A program made the position numbers and the translations under genes. A stretch of 64,000 bases of DNA, taken from contig JADLCX010000021.1 in assembly GCA_020846975.1 (NCBI GenBank), positions 1-64,000 on the forward strand. The letters run 5' to 3'. Below, piece by piece: positions 8,715 through 17,574 of the stretch (the stretch's first letter is position 1; the number at the start of each line of letters is the position of its first letter). The notes under the pieces were generated by a model, which saw nothing but the letters and a program-made list of their open reading frames with translations, was not told where the DNA came from and did not search any database. Source of the DNA: Phycisphaerales bacterium. Its GTDB lineage: Bacteria > Planctomycetota > Phycisphaerae > Phycisphaerales > UBA1924.

Positions 8715-10157
8715 ATGACGTTCATGTTCATGGCACGAGGTTCCGGCCGACGGGTTTCAGCGGTTGCGTGCCTGCTGATCTCGGCCGCGCAGACGCACGC
8801 ATCCAGCCACCGTGAGGCCCCCGGCACCGCGGCCAACCCGACGATCGACGGCACGGATTTCTACATGTTCCGGAGCTACGAACCCGGACGCGAAGGCTTC
8901 GTGACCATCGTGGCCAACTACATCCCCCTGCAGGACGCGTACGGCGGGCCCAACTACTTCAAGTTCAACCAGAACGCCGTCTACGAGATCAACATCGACA
9001 ACAACGGCGATGCCCAGCCGGACTTCGTGTTCGAGTTCCGCTTCACCAACACGATCCGCGGCCTGTCATTGAACGTCGGGGGCGTGATGGTGCCCGTCGC
9101 GCTCAACAACATCGGTTCGATCGGACCCACGGCCCTGGACAACGGCAATCTCAACGTCCTTGAGTCGTACAACGTCGTGCTTCGACGCCCGAACTCCAGC
9201 GCGTTCCTGCGACCGGTCGGCGCACCGGGACAGTTTGACTACCTCAAGCCCGGCGACAACATCGGCGGGAAGACGTTCGCCGACTACCCGACGTACGCCG
9301 CTTCGCACCAGTCCACGATCCGGTTGTCGGGGTCGCAGTCCGGTCGCGTGTTCGTCGGGCAGCGCAAAGATCCGTTCGTCGTCAACCTCGGCGAGGTCTT
9401 CGACCTGGTCAACACCAACCCGCTCGGACCGGAAGATGGCGAGCGCGACGACCTGTACGACAAGAACGTGACGTCGATCATCCTCGAACTTCCGATCTCG
9501 TTCCTCACGCGTCCGGGCGAGCCGGTCATCGGCGGGTGGACGTCGGCCAGCCTGGCGACCCCGATCTTCGTCAGCCCATCCGGGGAGTACGTGCCCGGGC
9601 GCGGCACGCGCCAGGTTTCACGCCTCGGAATGCCTCTGGTGAACGAGGTCGTGATCGGCCTGCCCGACAAGGATCGCTTCAACGCCAGTGAGCCGCGGAA
9701 CGACGGGCAGTTCCTGACCTACGTCACCAATCCGACCCTGCCCGCCATTCTTCAGTCGCTGTTTCCCGCGGTCACCGCGCCGTGCCTTCCGCGGAACGAC
9801 CTGGTGTCGATCTTCCTCACCGGCATTCCCGGACTGAACCAGCCCGCGAACGTTCGGCCGTCGGAGATGCTGCGGCTCAACACCGCCATCGCTCCGACGC
9901 CCGCGGCCATGCAGAGTCGGTTGGGCGTTCTCGGCGGCGACCTGGCCGGTTTCCCCAACGGACGGAGGCCGGGCGACGACGTGGTCGATATCTCGCTGCG
10001 TGCCGTGATGGGCGCGGTGGTTCCCAACGCCGGTCAAGCCGGGAGCTGCGCGCCCTCGGGCAACCTGGCGTTCACCGACGGGGCGTTTCTTGATGCAACC
10101 CGGTTCGCGGCCGCGTGGCCGTACTTGCAGCCGCCGATCGCGGGTTCGCCGAACTGA
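8715..10157 (+). CDS. DUF4331 domain-containing exported protein
   Basis: A 480-residue protein with a hydrophobic signal-like leader (GRRVSAVACLLISAAQTHA) followed at once by SSHREAP, the hallmark start of DUF4331. The rest keeps family features: DGTDFYMFRS, NFKFN-type segments, KRDPF-like (GQRKDPFVVNLG) and a late NDGQFLTYVTNPT block, and a C-terminal NLAFTDGAFLD. Function of DUF4331 proteins is not established; they are secreted or periplasmic. The ATG at 8715 is preceded by GAAGGAGAT, a strong ribosome-binding site. It is followed at 102 bases by another exported protein, possibly one transcript. Confidence 0.88.
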   Translation: MTFMFMARGSGRRVSAVACLLISAAQTHASSHREAPGTAANPTIDGTDFYMFRSYEPGREGFVTIVANYIPLQDAYGGPNYFKFNQNAVYEINIDNNGDAQPDFVFEFRFTNTIRGLSLNVGGVMVPVALNNIGSIGPTALDNGNLNVLESYNVVLRRPNSSAFLRPVGAPGQFDYLKPGDNIGGKTFADYPTYAASHQSTIRLSGSQSGRVFVGQRKDPFVVNLGEVFDLVNTNPLGPEDGERDDLYDKNVTSIILELPISFLTRPGEPVIGGWTSASLATPIFVSPSGEYVPGRGTRQVSRLGMPLVNEVVIGLPDKDRFNASEPRNDGQFLTYVTNPTLPAILQSLFPAVTAPCLPRNDLVSIFLTGIPGLNQPANVRPSEMLRLNTAIAPTPAAMQSRLGVLGGDLAGFPNGRRPGDDVVDISLRAVMGAVVPNAGQAGSCAPSGNLAFTDGAFLDATRFAAAWPYLQPPIAGSPN

Positions 10158-10259
10158 GGCTGCAACGACGCCGGAGTTCCGCGAAAAGTGTTTGCACGGC
10201 CGCTCGGGCGGGCGGTCCTTCTCTTGAAGCCGAGGTAAGTCCGTCTTTGGAGTGCGATC

Positions 10260-11126
10260 GTGATCAAGGCAATCACTTGGCCGATGATGATGGTTCTGGT
10301 GCTCGCTCTGGCCGCGCCGGCGTGGGCGCACGACTTCTGGATCCGACCGTCGTCGTACGCACCCACGGCCGCTACGCTCGTGAGCCTCGATCTGCGGATC
10401 GGCGACGACTATCCGGGCGAGGTATTCAGACGCAAGGATTCGATGATCGAGCGGTTCGTGGCGATCTCGCCCGACGGAACCGAGGCACCCGTTGTCGGGC
10501 TTGACGGGCGAGCGCCGGCCGGCGCGTTGCGGATCGAGAGTCCCGGATCGCACATCGTGGTCTATCGCGGCAAGCACGCGACGGTGCAACTGGAGAGCGC
10601 GAAGTTCGAGGACTACCTCCGTGAGGAGGGGCTTGAGAAGATCATCGAGGCCCGCAAGAAGGCGGGCGAATCCGACAAGCCGGGCCTGGAGATGTACTCG
10701 CGGTGCGCGAAGTCGATCATCTTCGCTCGCGGTTCGGAAAGCGATGCCGCGCCGGTGACCACGGGCTTCGATCGTGTCGTCGGACTTCGCCTCGAACTCG
10801 TGCCGATCACCGATCCGGCCGCGGCCAAGCCGGCTGAGGAGTTTCAAGCCAGGCTGCTGCTGGACGGCAAACCCTGTTCCGGCGTGCTGGTCGGCGCCAA
10901 CTGCGTCGAGGATGCCCGTGCGCGGGTTCGGGGCCGTACGGGCGAGAACGGCGAGGTCAAACTGAAACTCTCGCGTGCCGGCACCTGGGTGCTGAACGCG
11001 GTCGAGATGTTGCCCGCGCCGACCGACACCGCCGCCAACCCGACGGGGTGCAAGTGGGAGAGCCTGTGGGCGTCGCTGAGTTTCGAGGTCGTCGAACCGC
11101 CCGCGAAGAAGACGGAACCCAAGTGA
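10260..11126 (+). CDS. DUF4198 (NikM-like) exported protein
   Basis: A 288-residue protein with a clear signal peptide (MMMVLVLALAAPAWA) and mature N terminus HDFWIRPS, the typical opening of DUF4198/NikM-like periplasmic proteins. Members often sit by metal or cobalamin transporters; the conserved His-Asp near the mature N terminus could bind metal, but no transporter is adjacent here. Start is GTG at 10260. Its end faces the OppF-type gene with only 24 bases between. Confidence 0.85.
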   Translation: MIKAITWPMMMVLVLALAAPAWAHDFWIRPSSYAPTAATLVSLDLRIGDDYPGEVFRRKDSMIERFVAISPDGTEAPVVGLDGRAPAGALRIESPGSHIVVYRGKHATVQLESAKFEDYLREEGLEKIIEARKKAGESDKPGLEMYSRCAKSIIFARGSESDAAPVTTGFDRVVGLRLELVPITDPAAAKPAEEFQARLLLDGKPCSGVLVGANCVEDARARVRGRTGENGEVKLKLSRAGTWVLNAVEMLPAPTDTAANPTGCKWESLWASLSFEVVEPPAKKTEPK

Positions 11127-11150
11127 GCAGCCCGGCACCCGGTCGGCCGC

Positions 11151-12047
11151 TCACGTCGCCCCGCCCTCGAACACCACCCGCTGCTTCTTCTGCCCCGGCG
11201 CGGGCGGCTTGGGGATGGGCACCGCGGAGAGCAGGCTCTGTGTGTACTTGTGCTGGGGCGAGTTGATGATCTGGGTCTTCGGGCCTTCCTCGACGATCTT
11301 GCCCTTGTACATCACCGCGATCCGCTCGCACATGTGCTGGATCACCGCCATGTCGTGCGAGATGAACAGGTAACTGAGTCCCAGGTCGCGCTGCAGATCC
11401 TTGAGCAGGTTCAGGATCTGCGCCTGGATCGAGACATCCAGCGCGCTGGTCGGCTCATCGCACACGATGAAGCTCGGTTCGAGCGAAAGGGCTCGGGCGA
11501 TCGCGATGCGCTGGCGCTGTCCGCCCGAGAACTCGTGCGGGTACCGGTCGGCCGCGGCCTTGGGCATGCCGCATTTCACGAGGTTGGTCTCAACGCGCTC
11601 ACGCAGTTCCTCGCGCGACTTCACCAGCCCGTACACGAGGAGCGGTTCCCCGACAATGTTCAGCACCCGCATGCGCGGGTTCATGCTGCCCGCGGGGTCC
11701 TGGAAGATGATCTGCATCCGCCGGCGCAGCTTCTTGAGTTCCTCGCCGCGGGCCTGATAGACATCCCGCCCGTCAAAGTTCACGTGCCCACCCGTCGCGG
11801 GGATCAGCCGAAGGATCGTCCGCCCAACCGTCGTCTTGCCGCACCCCGACTCCCCTACCAATCCCAAGGTCTCGCCGCGGCCGATATGGAAGTCGATCCC
11901 GTCAACGGCGCGCACGAACCCGGTGGTCCGCTGGAGCAGACCGGACTTGACGGGGAAGTGGGTCTGCAGACCCTTCACGTCAAGCAGACGCGGCGGCGTT
12001 TGCAGTTCTCCGGGCGTGGGATTTGGAGCGGTTGCGGTTGCGGCCAT
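11151..12047 (-). CDS. Oligopeptide/dipeptide ABC transporter ATP-binding protein (OppF/DppF type)
   Basis: About 298 residues of an ABC ATPase. Walker A is GESGCGKTT, the signature is FSGGQRQRIAIARAL, Walker B is FIVCDEPTSALD and the switch His lies in YLFISHDM. The C terminus (SPQHKYTQSLLSAVPIP) is the oligopeptide-transporter extension. It would power uptake of peptides, or sometimes sugars or nickel, with two permeases and a binding protein, none of which is next to it. ATG at 12047 is preferred to the in-frame GTG two codons upstream. Orphan status is odd, because OppF is usually the last gene of a five-gene operon. Confidence 0.93.
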   Translation of the reverse strand: MAATATAPNPTPGELQTPPRLLDVKGLQTHFPVKSGLLQRTTGFVRAVDGIDFHIGRGETLGLVGESGCGKTTVGRTILRLIPATGGHVNFDGRDVYQARGEELKKLRRRMQIIFQDPAGSMNPRMRVLNIVGEPLLVYGLVKSREELRERVETNLVKCGMPKAAADRYPHEFSGGQRQRIAIARALSLEPSFIVCDEPTSALDVSIQAQILNLLKDLQRDLGLSYLFISHDMAVIQHMCERIAVMYKGKIVEEGPKTQIINSPQHKYTQSLLSAVPIPKPPAPGQKKQRVVFEGGAT

Positions 12048-12077
12048 GGACACTCGGTTGCTCGCTGCGTGTGGAAC

Positions 12078-13208
12078 TTAGGTGCGCGTACAAGGTGAGG
12101 GAAGCCCGAAGAAGCACGCCAGGAAGTCAAAGCTGTCCTGCATCGAGGCAGTTCCGCTCTGATTGAACTCACCATTGCCTGCAAAGTAGCTGGCCAGGAA
12201 GTCAAAGAGAACCTGAATCGAGACAATGTCGGAGCGGTTCCAGTCGCACGGGCGGACCGTGTAGACAACTTCGCAGCCATCGGGGATGTTGTTGTGGTTG
12301 TTGTCCAACGAAATCGGCGGATTCTGGGTGACCTCCCAGACATCCTCGATGCCATTGTTGTTGCGGTCGGGATGCAGCCGGAAGGCGTACACATCGTCGT
12401 TGCGCGCTCGGAAGCCCGATTGACCTCGCGCGACTTGACCCGCCCATCGCGAGATCGCACCGGCCGAGAGCGTGTCGATCATCTTCTCCGCCCACACGCG
12501 GCCGGAGAGGGTGCCCTGCACGGTTACACTCTTGATGTTGCTTTCATTTGAGAACACGTGCCCCGCCATATCACCAAGCACATGGAGCGTGGTCACGTCG
12601 CCGTGAGTTGCGGAAACATAGGCATTTGACGCTATGCTTCCGCCGACCTGGACATGACCCAGATGGGGGCCACCAGCCGGACCGGTGTGCTCGATGAAGC
12701 TGGCCGACCCCATCGAGCCATCAACATCCAAGCGCACGAGGTTGCGCACGACAATCGGACCGGTCAGATCACCCAGCACACGCCCTTTCAGTTGGAAATT
12801 GTAAGCGCCTTCTTGCACCCCGCCCCAGTTGACTCCCCCAGCGGCGGCTTGGCCGTATGGAGCGGTCTGCGAGCCAACCGTCGGCGCATTGGCGATAATG
12901 AGTATGTAGTTCACGCCGGTGCTGCCACCGGTATCAAGCACGATTTTAGGAAGATCTTCCGTCGGCAGCGTGCTTGTGGAAGGATTGCCTGTGTCGGAGT
13001 ACACGCGAAACTTCACGTTCGACGAGTTCAACGCGCTGGCCGGGATGTGAAGCGCACCATTGGCGTCAATATACGTTCCAGACACAGTGGTAAACGTTGT
13101 TGACGAAGATGACGGTGCTGATTCGACCACGATTGCGGATTGAACGCGACTTGTCGCCACAGCGACGCACCAAACATAGGCGAGAAAGACAATAACAGTC
13201 CTCGTCAT
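12078..13208 (-). CDS. Secreted protein with C-terminal GC-type dockerin-like domain
   Basis: A 376-residue protein with a signal peptide (residues 1-24). The middle (about 140-260) is Gly/Val-rich with repeated 'LG.L.G.V...NL..L.V.G' segments, suggesting a beta-helix or beta-sandwich. Residues 281-313 hold two calcium-loop-like stretches (DRNNNGIEDVWE, DNNHNNIPDGCE) as in thrombospondin type 3 repeats. Residues 321-376 form a dockerin-like tail: CDWN, then two half-repeats LFDFLASYF and SFDFLACFF, ending in Cys. The tail matches that of the cytochrome at 50145-52016. Its ATG follows GGAAGAG. It lies 53 bases after the SUMF1-type gene and may be co-transcribed. Confidence 0.85.
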   Translation of the reverse strand: MTRTVIVFLAYVWCVAVATSRVQSAIVVESAPSSSSTTFTTVSGTYIDANGALHIPASALNSSNVKFRVYSDTGNPSTSTLPTEDLPKIVLDTGGSTGVNYILIIANAPTVGSQTAPYGQAAAGGVNWGGVQEGAYNFQLKGRVLGDLTGPIVVRNLVRLDVDGSMGSASFIEHTGPAGGPHLGHVQVGGSIASNAYVSATHGDVTTLHVLGDMAGHVFSNESNIKSVTVQGTLSGRVWAEKMIDTLSAGAISRWAGQVARGQSGFRARNDDVYAFRLHPDRNNNGIEDVWEVTQNPPISLDNNHNNIPDGCEVVYTVRPCDWNRSDIVSIQVLFDFLASYFAGNGEFNQSGTASMQDSFDFLACFFGLPSPCTRT

Positions 13209-13261
13209 CTCAAGCTCTTCCTTCTTCGAGTGAGTGGAATCAGAAAAAGCGATAGTACCAC

Positions 13262-14272
13262 CTAACCACAGTTGGGTACGGGTATAGATGCAATCCGCAA
13301 TCCAGCATCGTTGGCGTTCGAGTCTCCGCCAATGTACGCAGAATGTTCAATTAGCTCGTCTACCGAAGAAACGTTAGGTTGAGGCGTGTGAGCCTGCGAG
13401 GCCGACGACCCGTCGGCGAAGCGATAGGCAAACTGACTTCGTTCGAAAATGTCCTCCGACCACTCGGCCACCCCACCAGCTAAGTCCAAAAGACCAAAGG
13501 CAGAACGAGTCATCGGATATGACCCGACAGGAACCTCCCAGAACTCCGTACCGATGTTTGCCTCCCCCATGCCCGGCAGCCCAGGAACCGGGGCCAAATC
13601 GGAGCGGTTCGGGTATTGCCAGTAGCCGCCTTGGCCCGCTCCGTACTTGGCGGGGTCGTAATGCGCAGCCTTGATCCATTCGTCGATTGTGGGGATCCAG
13701 AATCGCGCGCCCGGCAGGTGGCGCTCCGCATCGGTCGCCGGCGTGCCGGTGCCCGGCCCTCCGCTCCAAGTCGTGGTGTCGTACGCTCCGGTCACCAGCG
13801 CGTCGAGACTTGACGACTTGCCGCTTTGCAGCCAGTTACAGAATCGGGCTGCCTGCCGCCAACTGATCCCCGCCACCGGCTGATCGGCCGCCCTCGGGTA
13901 GAGCGGGTCGAGCAAGTACAGAATCCCCGGACCGTTCGGATTGTTCGTCGGCACCCCTCCCCAGTGAAGTGGGCGCTGCCAGGCACGGCTGAACGCATCA
14001 ACACCCGGCTGGGTGATGAACGTGTTCAGAAACTCCATCCATTGGAGGGTTGTGATCTCGGTGCGGGAAATCCGGTACTCGTAGCCCACGGACCCGCGCC
14101 CCACAGGATAGTTCCGATGATCCGGGCTGCCGGGACCGGTGTACGCCGGGTTGTTCACGTCGCCGATCGTTACCCAGTCAAAGCCGTAGTCGGGCACGCC
14201 GCCGGGCTGTGCAAGCGTCGCCACGGTGACCACCAACCAAGCAAAGAGAGCCGCTGCCAAGTTCCTGGACAT
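13262..14272 (-). CDS. SUMF1/FGE-sulfatase-domain secreted protein
   Basis: About 336 residues. The chosen ATG at 14272 gives a signal peptide (residues 1-21, ending ATLAQ) and follows GGAG. The mature part keeps the formylglycine-generating-enzyme/EgtB-like fold: EITTLQWMEFLNTF near the start, ISWRQAARFCNWL, FWIPTIDEWIKAAHYDP and GLLDLAGGVAEWSED. The C terminus has GGDSNANDAGLRIAS, where family members have a similar G-R-L-x motif. The two catalytic cysteines of true formylglycine enzymes are not evident, so a structural or binding role is likely. Many planctomycetes carry such proteins alongside exported partners. Confidence 0.85.
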   Translation of the reverse strand: MSRNLAAALFAWLVVTVATLAQPGGVPDYGFDWVTIGDVNNPAYTGPGSPDHRNYPVGRGSVGYEYRISRTEITTLQWMEFLNTFITQPGVDAFSRAWQRPLHWGGVPTNNPNGPGILYLLDPLYPRAADQPVAGISWRQAARFCNWLQSGKSSSLDALVTGAYDTTTWSGGPGTGTPATDAERHLPGARFWIPTIDEWIKAAHYDPAKYGAGQGGYWQYPNRSDLAPVPGLPGMGEANIGTEFWEVPVGSYPMTRSAFGLLDLAGGVAEWSEDIFERSQFAYRFADGSSASQAHTPQPNVSSVDELIEHSAYIGGDSNANDAGLRIASIPVPNCG

Positions 14273-14363
14273 GCGAGAGTCTCCAGTTTCCGGGGTGAGA
14301 GGGCCGGATGGTAGCCCAAAGCCGTGAGTCGGCACCCGCCAATCCGATTCCGCGGGTGACCAC

Positions 14364-14391
14364 TTGACCAATGATTGGGCGCTGATAGGCT
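14364..14391 (+). promoter_or_regulatory. Promoter for tRNA-Phe
   Basis: TTGACC at 14364-14369 and TAGGCT at 14386-14391 with 16-base spacing end 15 bases before the tRNA. This matches the TTGACC-type -35 boxes found before tRNA-Gly and the Gld operon. Confidence 0.5.
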
Positions 14392-14406
14392 TGTGGTCCA
14401 CACGTC

Positions 14407-14479
14407 GGCTGGGTAGCTCAGTTGGTAGAGCACCGCACTGAAAATGCGGGTGTCGCCGGTTCAAGTCCGGCCCCAGCCA
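14407..14479 (+). tRNA. tRNA-Phe (anticodon GAA)
   Basis: A complete cloverleaf: acceptor GGCTGGG/CCCAGCC, D-arm TAGCTCAG, anticodon loop with GAA flanked by T and A, T-arm GGTTCAAGTCC and discriminator A. CCA is not encoded. It lies 75 bases before cysD. Confidence 0.96.
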
Positions 14480-14554
14480 TTTCCGGGTTTTCGACCCCCC
14501 CTTCGAGCACCGACGTTTCCGCCCACCGCCTCCCGCCGCGGCCGGCGTTCAGCC

Positions 14555-15538
14555 ATGCCGACGATCACTTACTCCTACACTCGGGCCGTGAACGCCACTT
14601 CGCCCGTCGCCGAGACACCGCTTGCCCATCTGCGGGTCCTGGAGGCCGAGTCGATTCACATCATGCGCGAAGTCGCGGCCGAGTTCGAGCGGCCCGCCCT
14701 GCTGTTCAGCGGCGGCAAGGACTCGATCGTCATGGTCCATCTCGCGCTCAAGGCCTTCCGACCGGCGAAGTTCCCCTTTCCCCTGCTGCACATCGACACG
14801 GGGCACAACTTTCCGGAGGCGATCGAGTTCCGCGATGAACTGGCCAAGAAGATGGGTGAACGTCTGATCGTGCGGTACGTGGAAGACTCGATCAAGTCCG
14901 GCCGCGCGACCGAGGACCCCGGCCCCAGCCCGTCCCGCAACAGGGCGCAGATCCCGACGCTGCTCGATGCAATCGCCGAGTTCCGGTTCGACGCCCTCTT
15001 CGGCGGCGCACGACGCGATGAAGAAAAAGCCCGTGCCAAGGAACGCATCTTCTCCTTCCGCGACGATTTCGGGCAATGGGACCCGCGCAACCAGCGCCCG
15101 GAACTCTGGAACCTTTACAACGGGCGCATCCGCCGGTCCGGCGATGCCGGCGGCGATGGCGGTGGCGAGCACATCCGCGCTTTCCCGCTGAGCAACTGGA
15201 CCGAGCTCGATGTCTGGCAGTACATCGCGCTGGAAAAGATCGAGATCCCGAGCATCTACTTCTCCCACCAGCGCGACATCGTCATCCGCAACGGCCAGAT
15301 CTGCCCGGTGTCGCACTTCTTCCCGGTGCGGTCCGGCGAGACGCTGGTCCGCCGGACCGTCCGCTTCCGCACCGTTGGTGACATGACCTGCACGGCGGGT
15401 GTCGAGTCGCCGGCATCGACCGTGCAGGACATCATCGACGAGATCGCGGCCAGCCGCACCAGCGAACGGGGCGCACGCCTCGACGACACCGTCAGCGACG
15501 CCGCGATGGAGGACCGGAAGAAGGAAGGATACTTCTGA
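14555..15538 (+). CDS. cysD: Sulfate adenylyltransferase small subunit CysD
   Basis: A 327-residue ATP-pyrophosphatase that, with CysN, makes adenosine 5'-phosphosulfate from ATP and sulfate, the first step of sulfate assimilation. The PP-loop is SGGKDS at residues 52-57. The conserved GGARRDEEKARAKER, FRDDFGQWDPRNQRPELW and the C-terminal YF of the family are all present. The start ATG at 14555 gives the usual short N-terminal extension before the LxxLEAESIHIMRE motif. cysN follows 149 bases downstream on the same strand; no cysC or cysH is in the window. Confidence 0.96.
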   Translation: MPTITYSYTRAVNATSPVAETPLAHLRVLEAESIHIMREVAAEFERPALLFSGGKDSIVMVHLALKAFRPAKFPFPLLHIDTGHNFPEAIEFRDELAKKMGERLIVRYVEDSIKSGRATEDPGPSPSRNRAQIPTLLDAIAEFRFDALFGGARRDEEKARAKERIFSFRDDFGQWDPRNQRPELWNLYNGRIRRSGDAGGDGGGEHIRAFPLSNWTELDVWQYIALEKIEIPSIYFSHQRDIVIRNGQICPVSHFFPVRSGETLVRRTVRFRTVGDMTCTAGVESPASTVQDIIDEIAASRTSERGARLDDTVSDAAMEDRKKEGYF

Positions 15539-15686
15539 TGTCGAGTATGACGACCCGGGGCCGGAACCTCGAAGACCGAGCGGGACATTGAGCACGACGC
15601 ATTCGCCAACCGAGTCAACCTCACGGAGGCCGATCGAAGTTACGATTGATCCGGTCGCTCCGCTGGTCACCGCTCCGAGTTCTGCC

Positions 15687-16982
15687 ATGTCCCTTCTCCG
15701 CCTGATCACCTGCGGCTCGGTTGACGACGGCAAGTCCACGCTCATCGGCCGCCTGCTCTACGACACCAAGAGCATCCACCAGGATCAGTGGGAGGCCGTC
15801 CACCGCACCAGCCTCAAGCGCGGCGATGCCCGTGTGGACCTCGCCCTGCTCACCGACGGGCTCCGCGCCGAGCGGGAGCAGGGCATCACGATCGACGTCG
15901 CGTACCGCTACTTTTCCACGCCGCGGCGCAAGTTCATCCTCGCCGACACGCCCGGCCACGTCCAGTACACCCGCAACATGGCCACCGGCGCCAGCACCGC
16001 CGACCTCGCGATCATCCTGATCGATGCGCGGCAGGGCGTGCTCGAGCAGACACGCCGCCACGCCTTCCTCGCCACGCTCCTGGGCGTCTCGCACATCGTG
16101 GTCGCGATCAACAAGCTCGACCTGGTCGGCTGGGACAAGGCCCGCGAGGTCTTCGATCGCATCAAGAGCGAGTTCGAGGGTTTCGCGGCCGGGCTCCCGC
16201 CCACCGACACGGTCTTCATCCCGATCTCCGCGCTCAACGGCGACAACATCGTCAATCGCTCCGAGCACACGCCCTGGTACGAACGGGCGGATGGGGGCAG
16301 GGGGGGCGGCCCGACGCTGCTGGAGCATCTCGAAGCCGTGCCGCCGCGCCCGATCAAGCAGTTCCCCCACGCCCGTTTCCCGGTGCAGTGGGTCGTGCGC
16401 CCGCAGAGCGACGACGCCGCCAATCACGACTACCGCGGCTACGGCGGTCAGATCGTCGCCGGCGAGCTGCGCACCGGCGATGAGGTCATCGCGCTCCCGG
16501 CGGGCCAGCGCTCGCGGGTCAAGCGCATCCACCTGCTCGATGAAGACCTCCCCGAGTGCCACCCGCCGCAGTCGGTGACCGTGCTCCTTGAGCACGATCT
16601 GGACATCAGCCGCGGGGACACCCTCATCAAGGCCCCGGGCAACGGCCACGCCGACGCGATGCCCCGCATCTCGCGCGAGATCGAGGCGACCGTCGTCTGG
16701 ATGTCCGAGAGCCCGCTCACGCCCGGCAGACGCTGCATCATCAAGCACGGGGCCCGCTACGTGCGGGCGATCGCGGGCCCCATCCGCGAGCGCCTCGAGA
16801 TCCACTCCCTCGCCTGGCAAGCCGGTGCGAGCCAGCTCGGGCTCAACGAGATCGGCCGCGTGGGCTTCAAGCTCGCATCCACCATCGTCTTTGACGCTTA
16901 CACGCAGTGCCGCGCCACCGGCGCGGTCATCGTCATCGACGAGGCCACCAACAACACCGTCGCCGCGGGCATGATCCTCTGA
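15687..16982 (+). CDS. cysN: Sulfate adenylyltransferase GTPase subunit CysN
   Basis: About 431 residues of the EF-Tu-like GTPase that drives CysD. The G-motifs are GSVDDGKSTL, DTPGH and NKLD, followed by beta-barrel domains 2 and 3. The length is that of CysN alone: there is no fused APS kinase domain, unlike the long CysNC form. The ATG at 15687 gives MSLLRLITCGSVDDGKS; a TTG at 15588 would add 33 residues, which fits the longer leaders seen in some homologues. A glycine-rich insert (GGRGGG) sits in the middle of the GTPase domain. Confidence 0.94.
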   Translation: MSLLRLITCGSVDDGKSTLIGRLLYDTKSIHQDQWEAVHRTSLKRGDARVDLALLTDGLRAEREQGITIDVAYRYFSTPRRKFILADTPGHVQYTRNMATGASTADLAIILIDARQGVLEQTRRHAFLATLLGVSHIVVAINKLDLVGWDKAREVFDRIKSEFEGFAAGLPPTDTVFIPISALNGDNIVNRSEHTPWYERADGGRGGGPTLLEHLEAVPPRPIKQFPHARFPVQWVVRPQSDDAANHDYRGYGGQIVAGELRTGDEVIALPAGQRSRVKRIHLLDEDLPECHPPQSVTVLLEHDLDISRGDTLIKAPGNGHADAMPRISREIEATVVWMSESPLTPGRRCIIKHGARYVRAIAGPIRERLEIHSLAWQAGASQLGLNEIGRVGFKLASTIVFDAYTQCRATGAVIVIDEATNNTVAAGMIL

Positions 16983-16995
16983 ACGTCGTGACCGC

Positions 16996-17574
16996 TCACC
17001 CTTGCGGGGCCGTGACATCATCGACCGTCAGGAGTTCCGCGTACCCGCCCGCGATCGGCTCGCCCATCGCGGGATGGAATGCTTCCCGCAGTTCGTCGAT
17101 CAGCGCGTGGCACGCCGCGAGGTTGTGGTCGTGCCCCCCACCACCCCCCCCCCCACCCCCACCCCCACCCCCGACCACCGCCTCGAACTCGATGAACTCG
17201 CCCAGCCCCTCGACGCGGTCGAGGTGGATCCGCACACCCTTGTGCACGAACAGCTCGCGGGTCTTCCTGACCACCACCCACACCGGCATCGGCGTCGTGC
17301 CGAACCGCTCCATCGCCTGCGCCTCGGAGTAGATCGTGTAGCTGCTCAGCTTGGGCTTGGAGCGGCTCGGCCGGTTGTAGAAGATGTACTCCGTTGGCGC
17401 GCCCGGCATTTCACGCTTCTTGAGCTTGGCATCCGGCACGCGGAAGTACGTGTCGGTCTGGTGCATGGTCCCGACGAACCGCGCCGACTGCCCGCCTTCG
17501 CCTTCCAGCGCGCGGCAGATCGTTCGGGCCAGGCCGGGATCCCGCAGTTCGGCCTTGAACTCAACGTTCTGCAT
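16996..17574 (-). CDS. CYTH-domain protein (class IV adenylate cyclase-like) with a polyglycine insert
   Basis: A 192-residue CYTH-type protein. The start NVEFKAEL matches the N-x-E-x-K form of the family's opening motif, and RFVGTMHQTDTYFRVPDAKLKKRE, then VVRKTRELF and RIHLDRVEGLGEFIEFEAV, supply the Lys/Arg/Glu residues that line the triphosphate tunnel. Members are class IV adenylate cyclases, triphosphatases or uncharacterised. A run of 13 glycines (residues 135-147) replaces a loop; it comes from tandem ACCCCC-type repeats on the plus strand at about 17133-17180. The gene ends 13 bases from the cysN stop, pointing toward it. Confidence 0.85.
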   Translation of the reverse strand: MQNVEFKAELRDPGLARTICRALEGEGGQSARFVGTMHQTDTYFRVPDAKLKKREMPGAPTEYIFYNRPSRSKPKLSSYTIYSEAQAMERFGTTPMPVWVVVRKTRELFVHKGVRIHLDRVEGLGEFIEFEAVVGGGGGGGGGGGGGHDHNLAACHALIDELREAFHPAMGEPIAGGYAELLTVDDVTAPQG

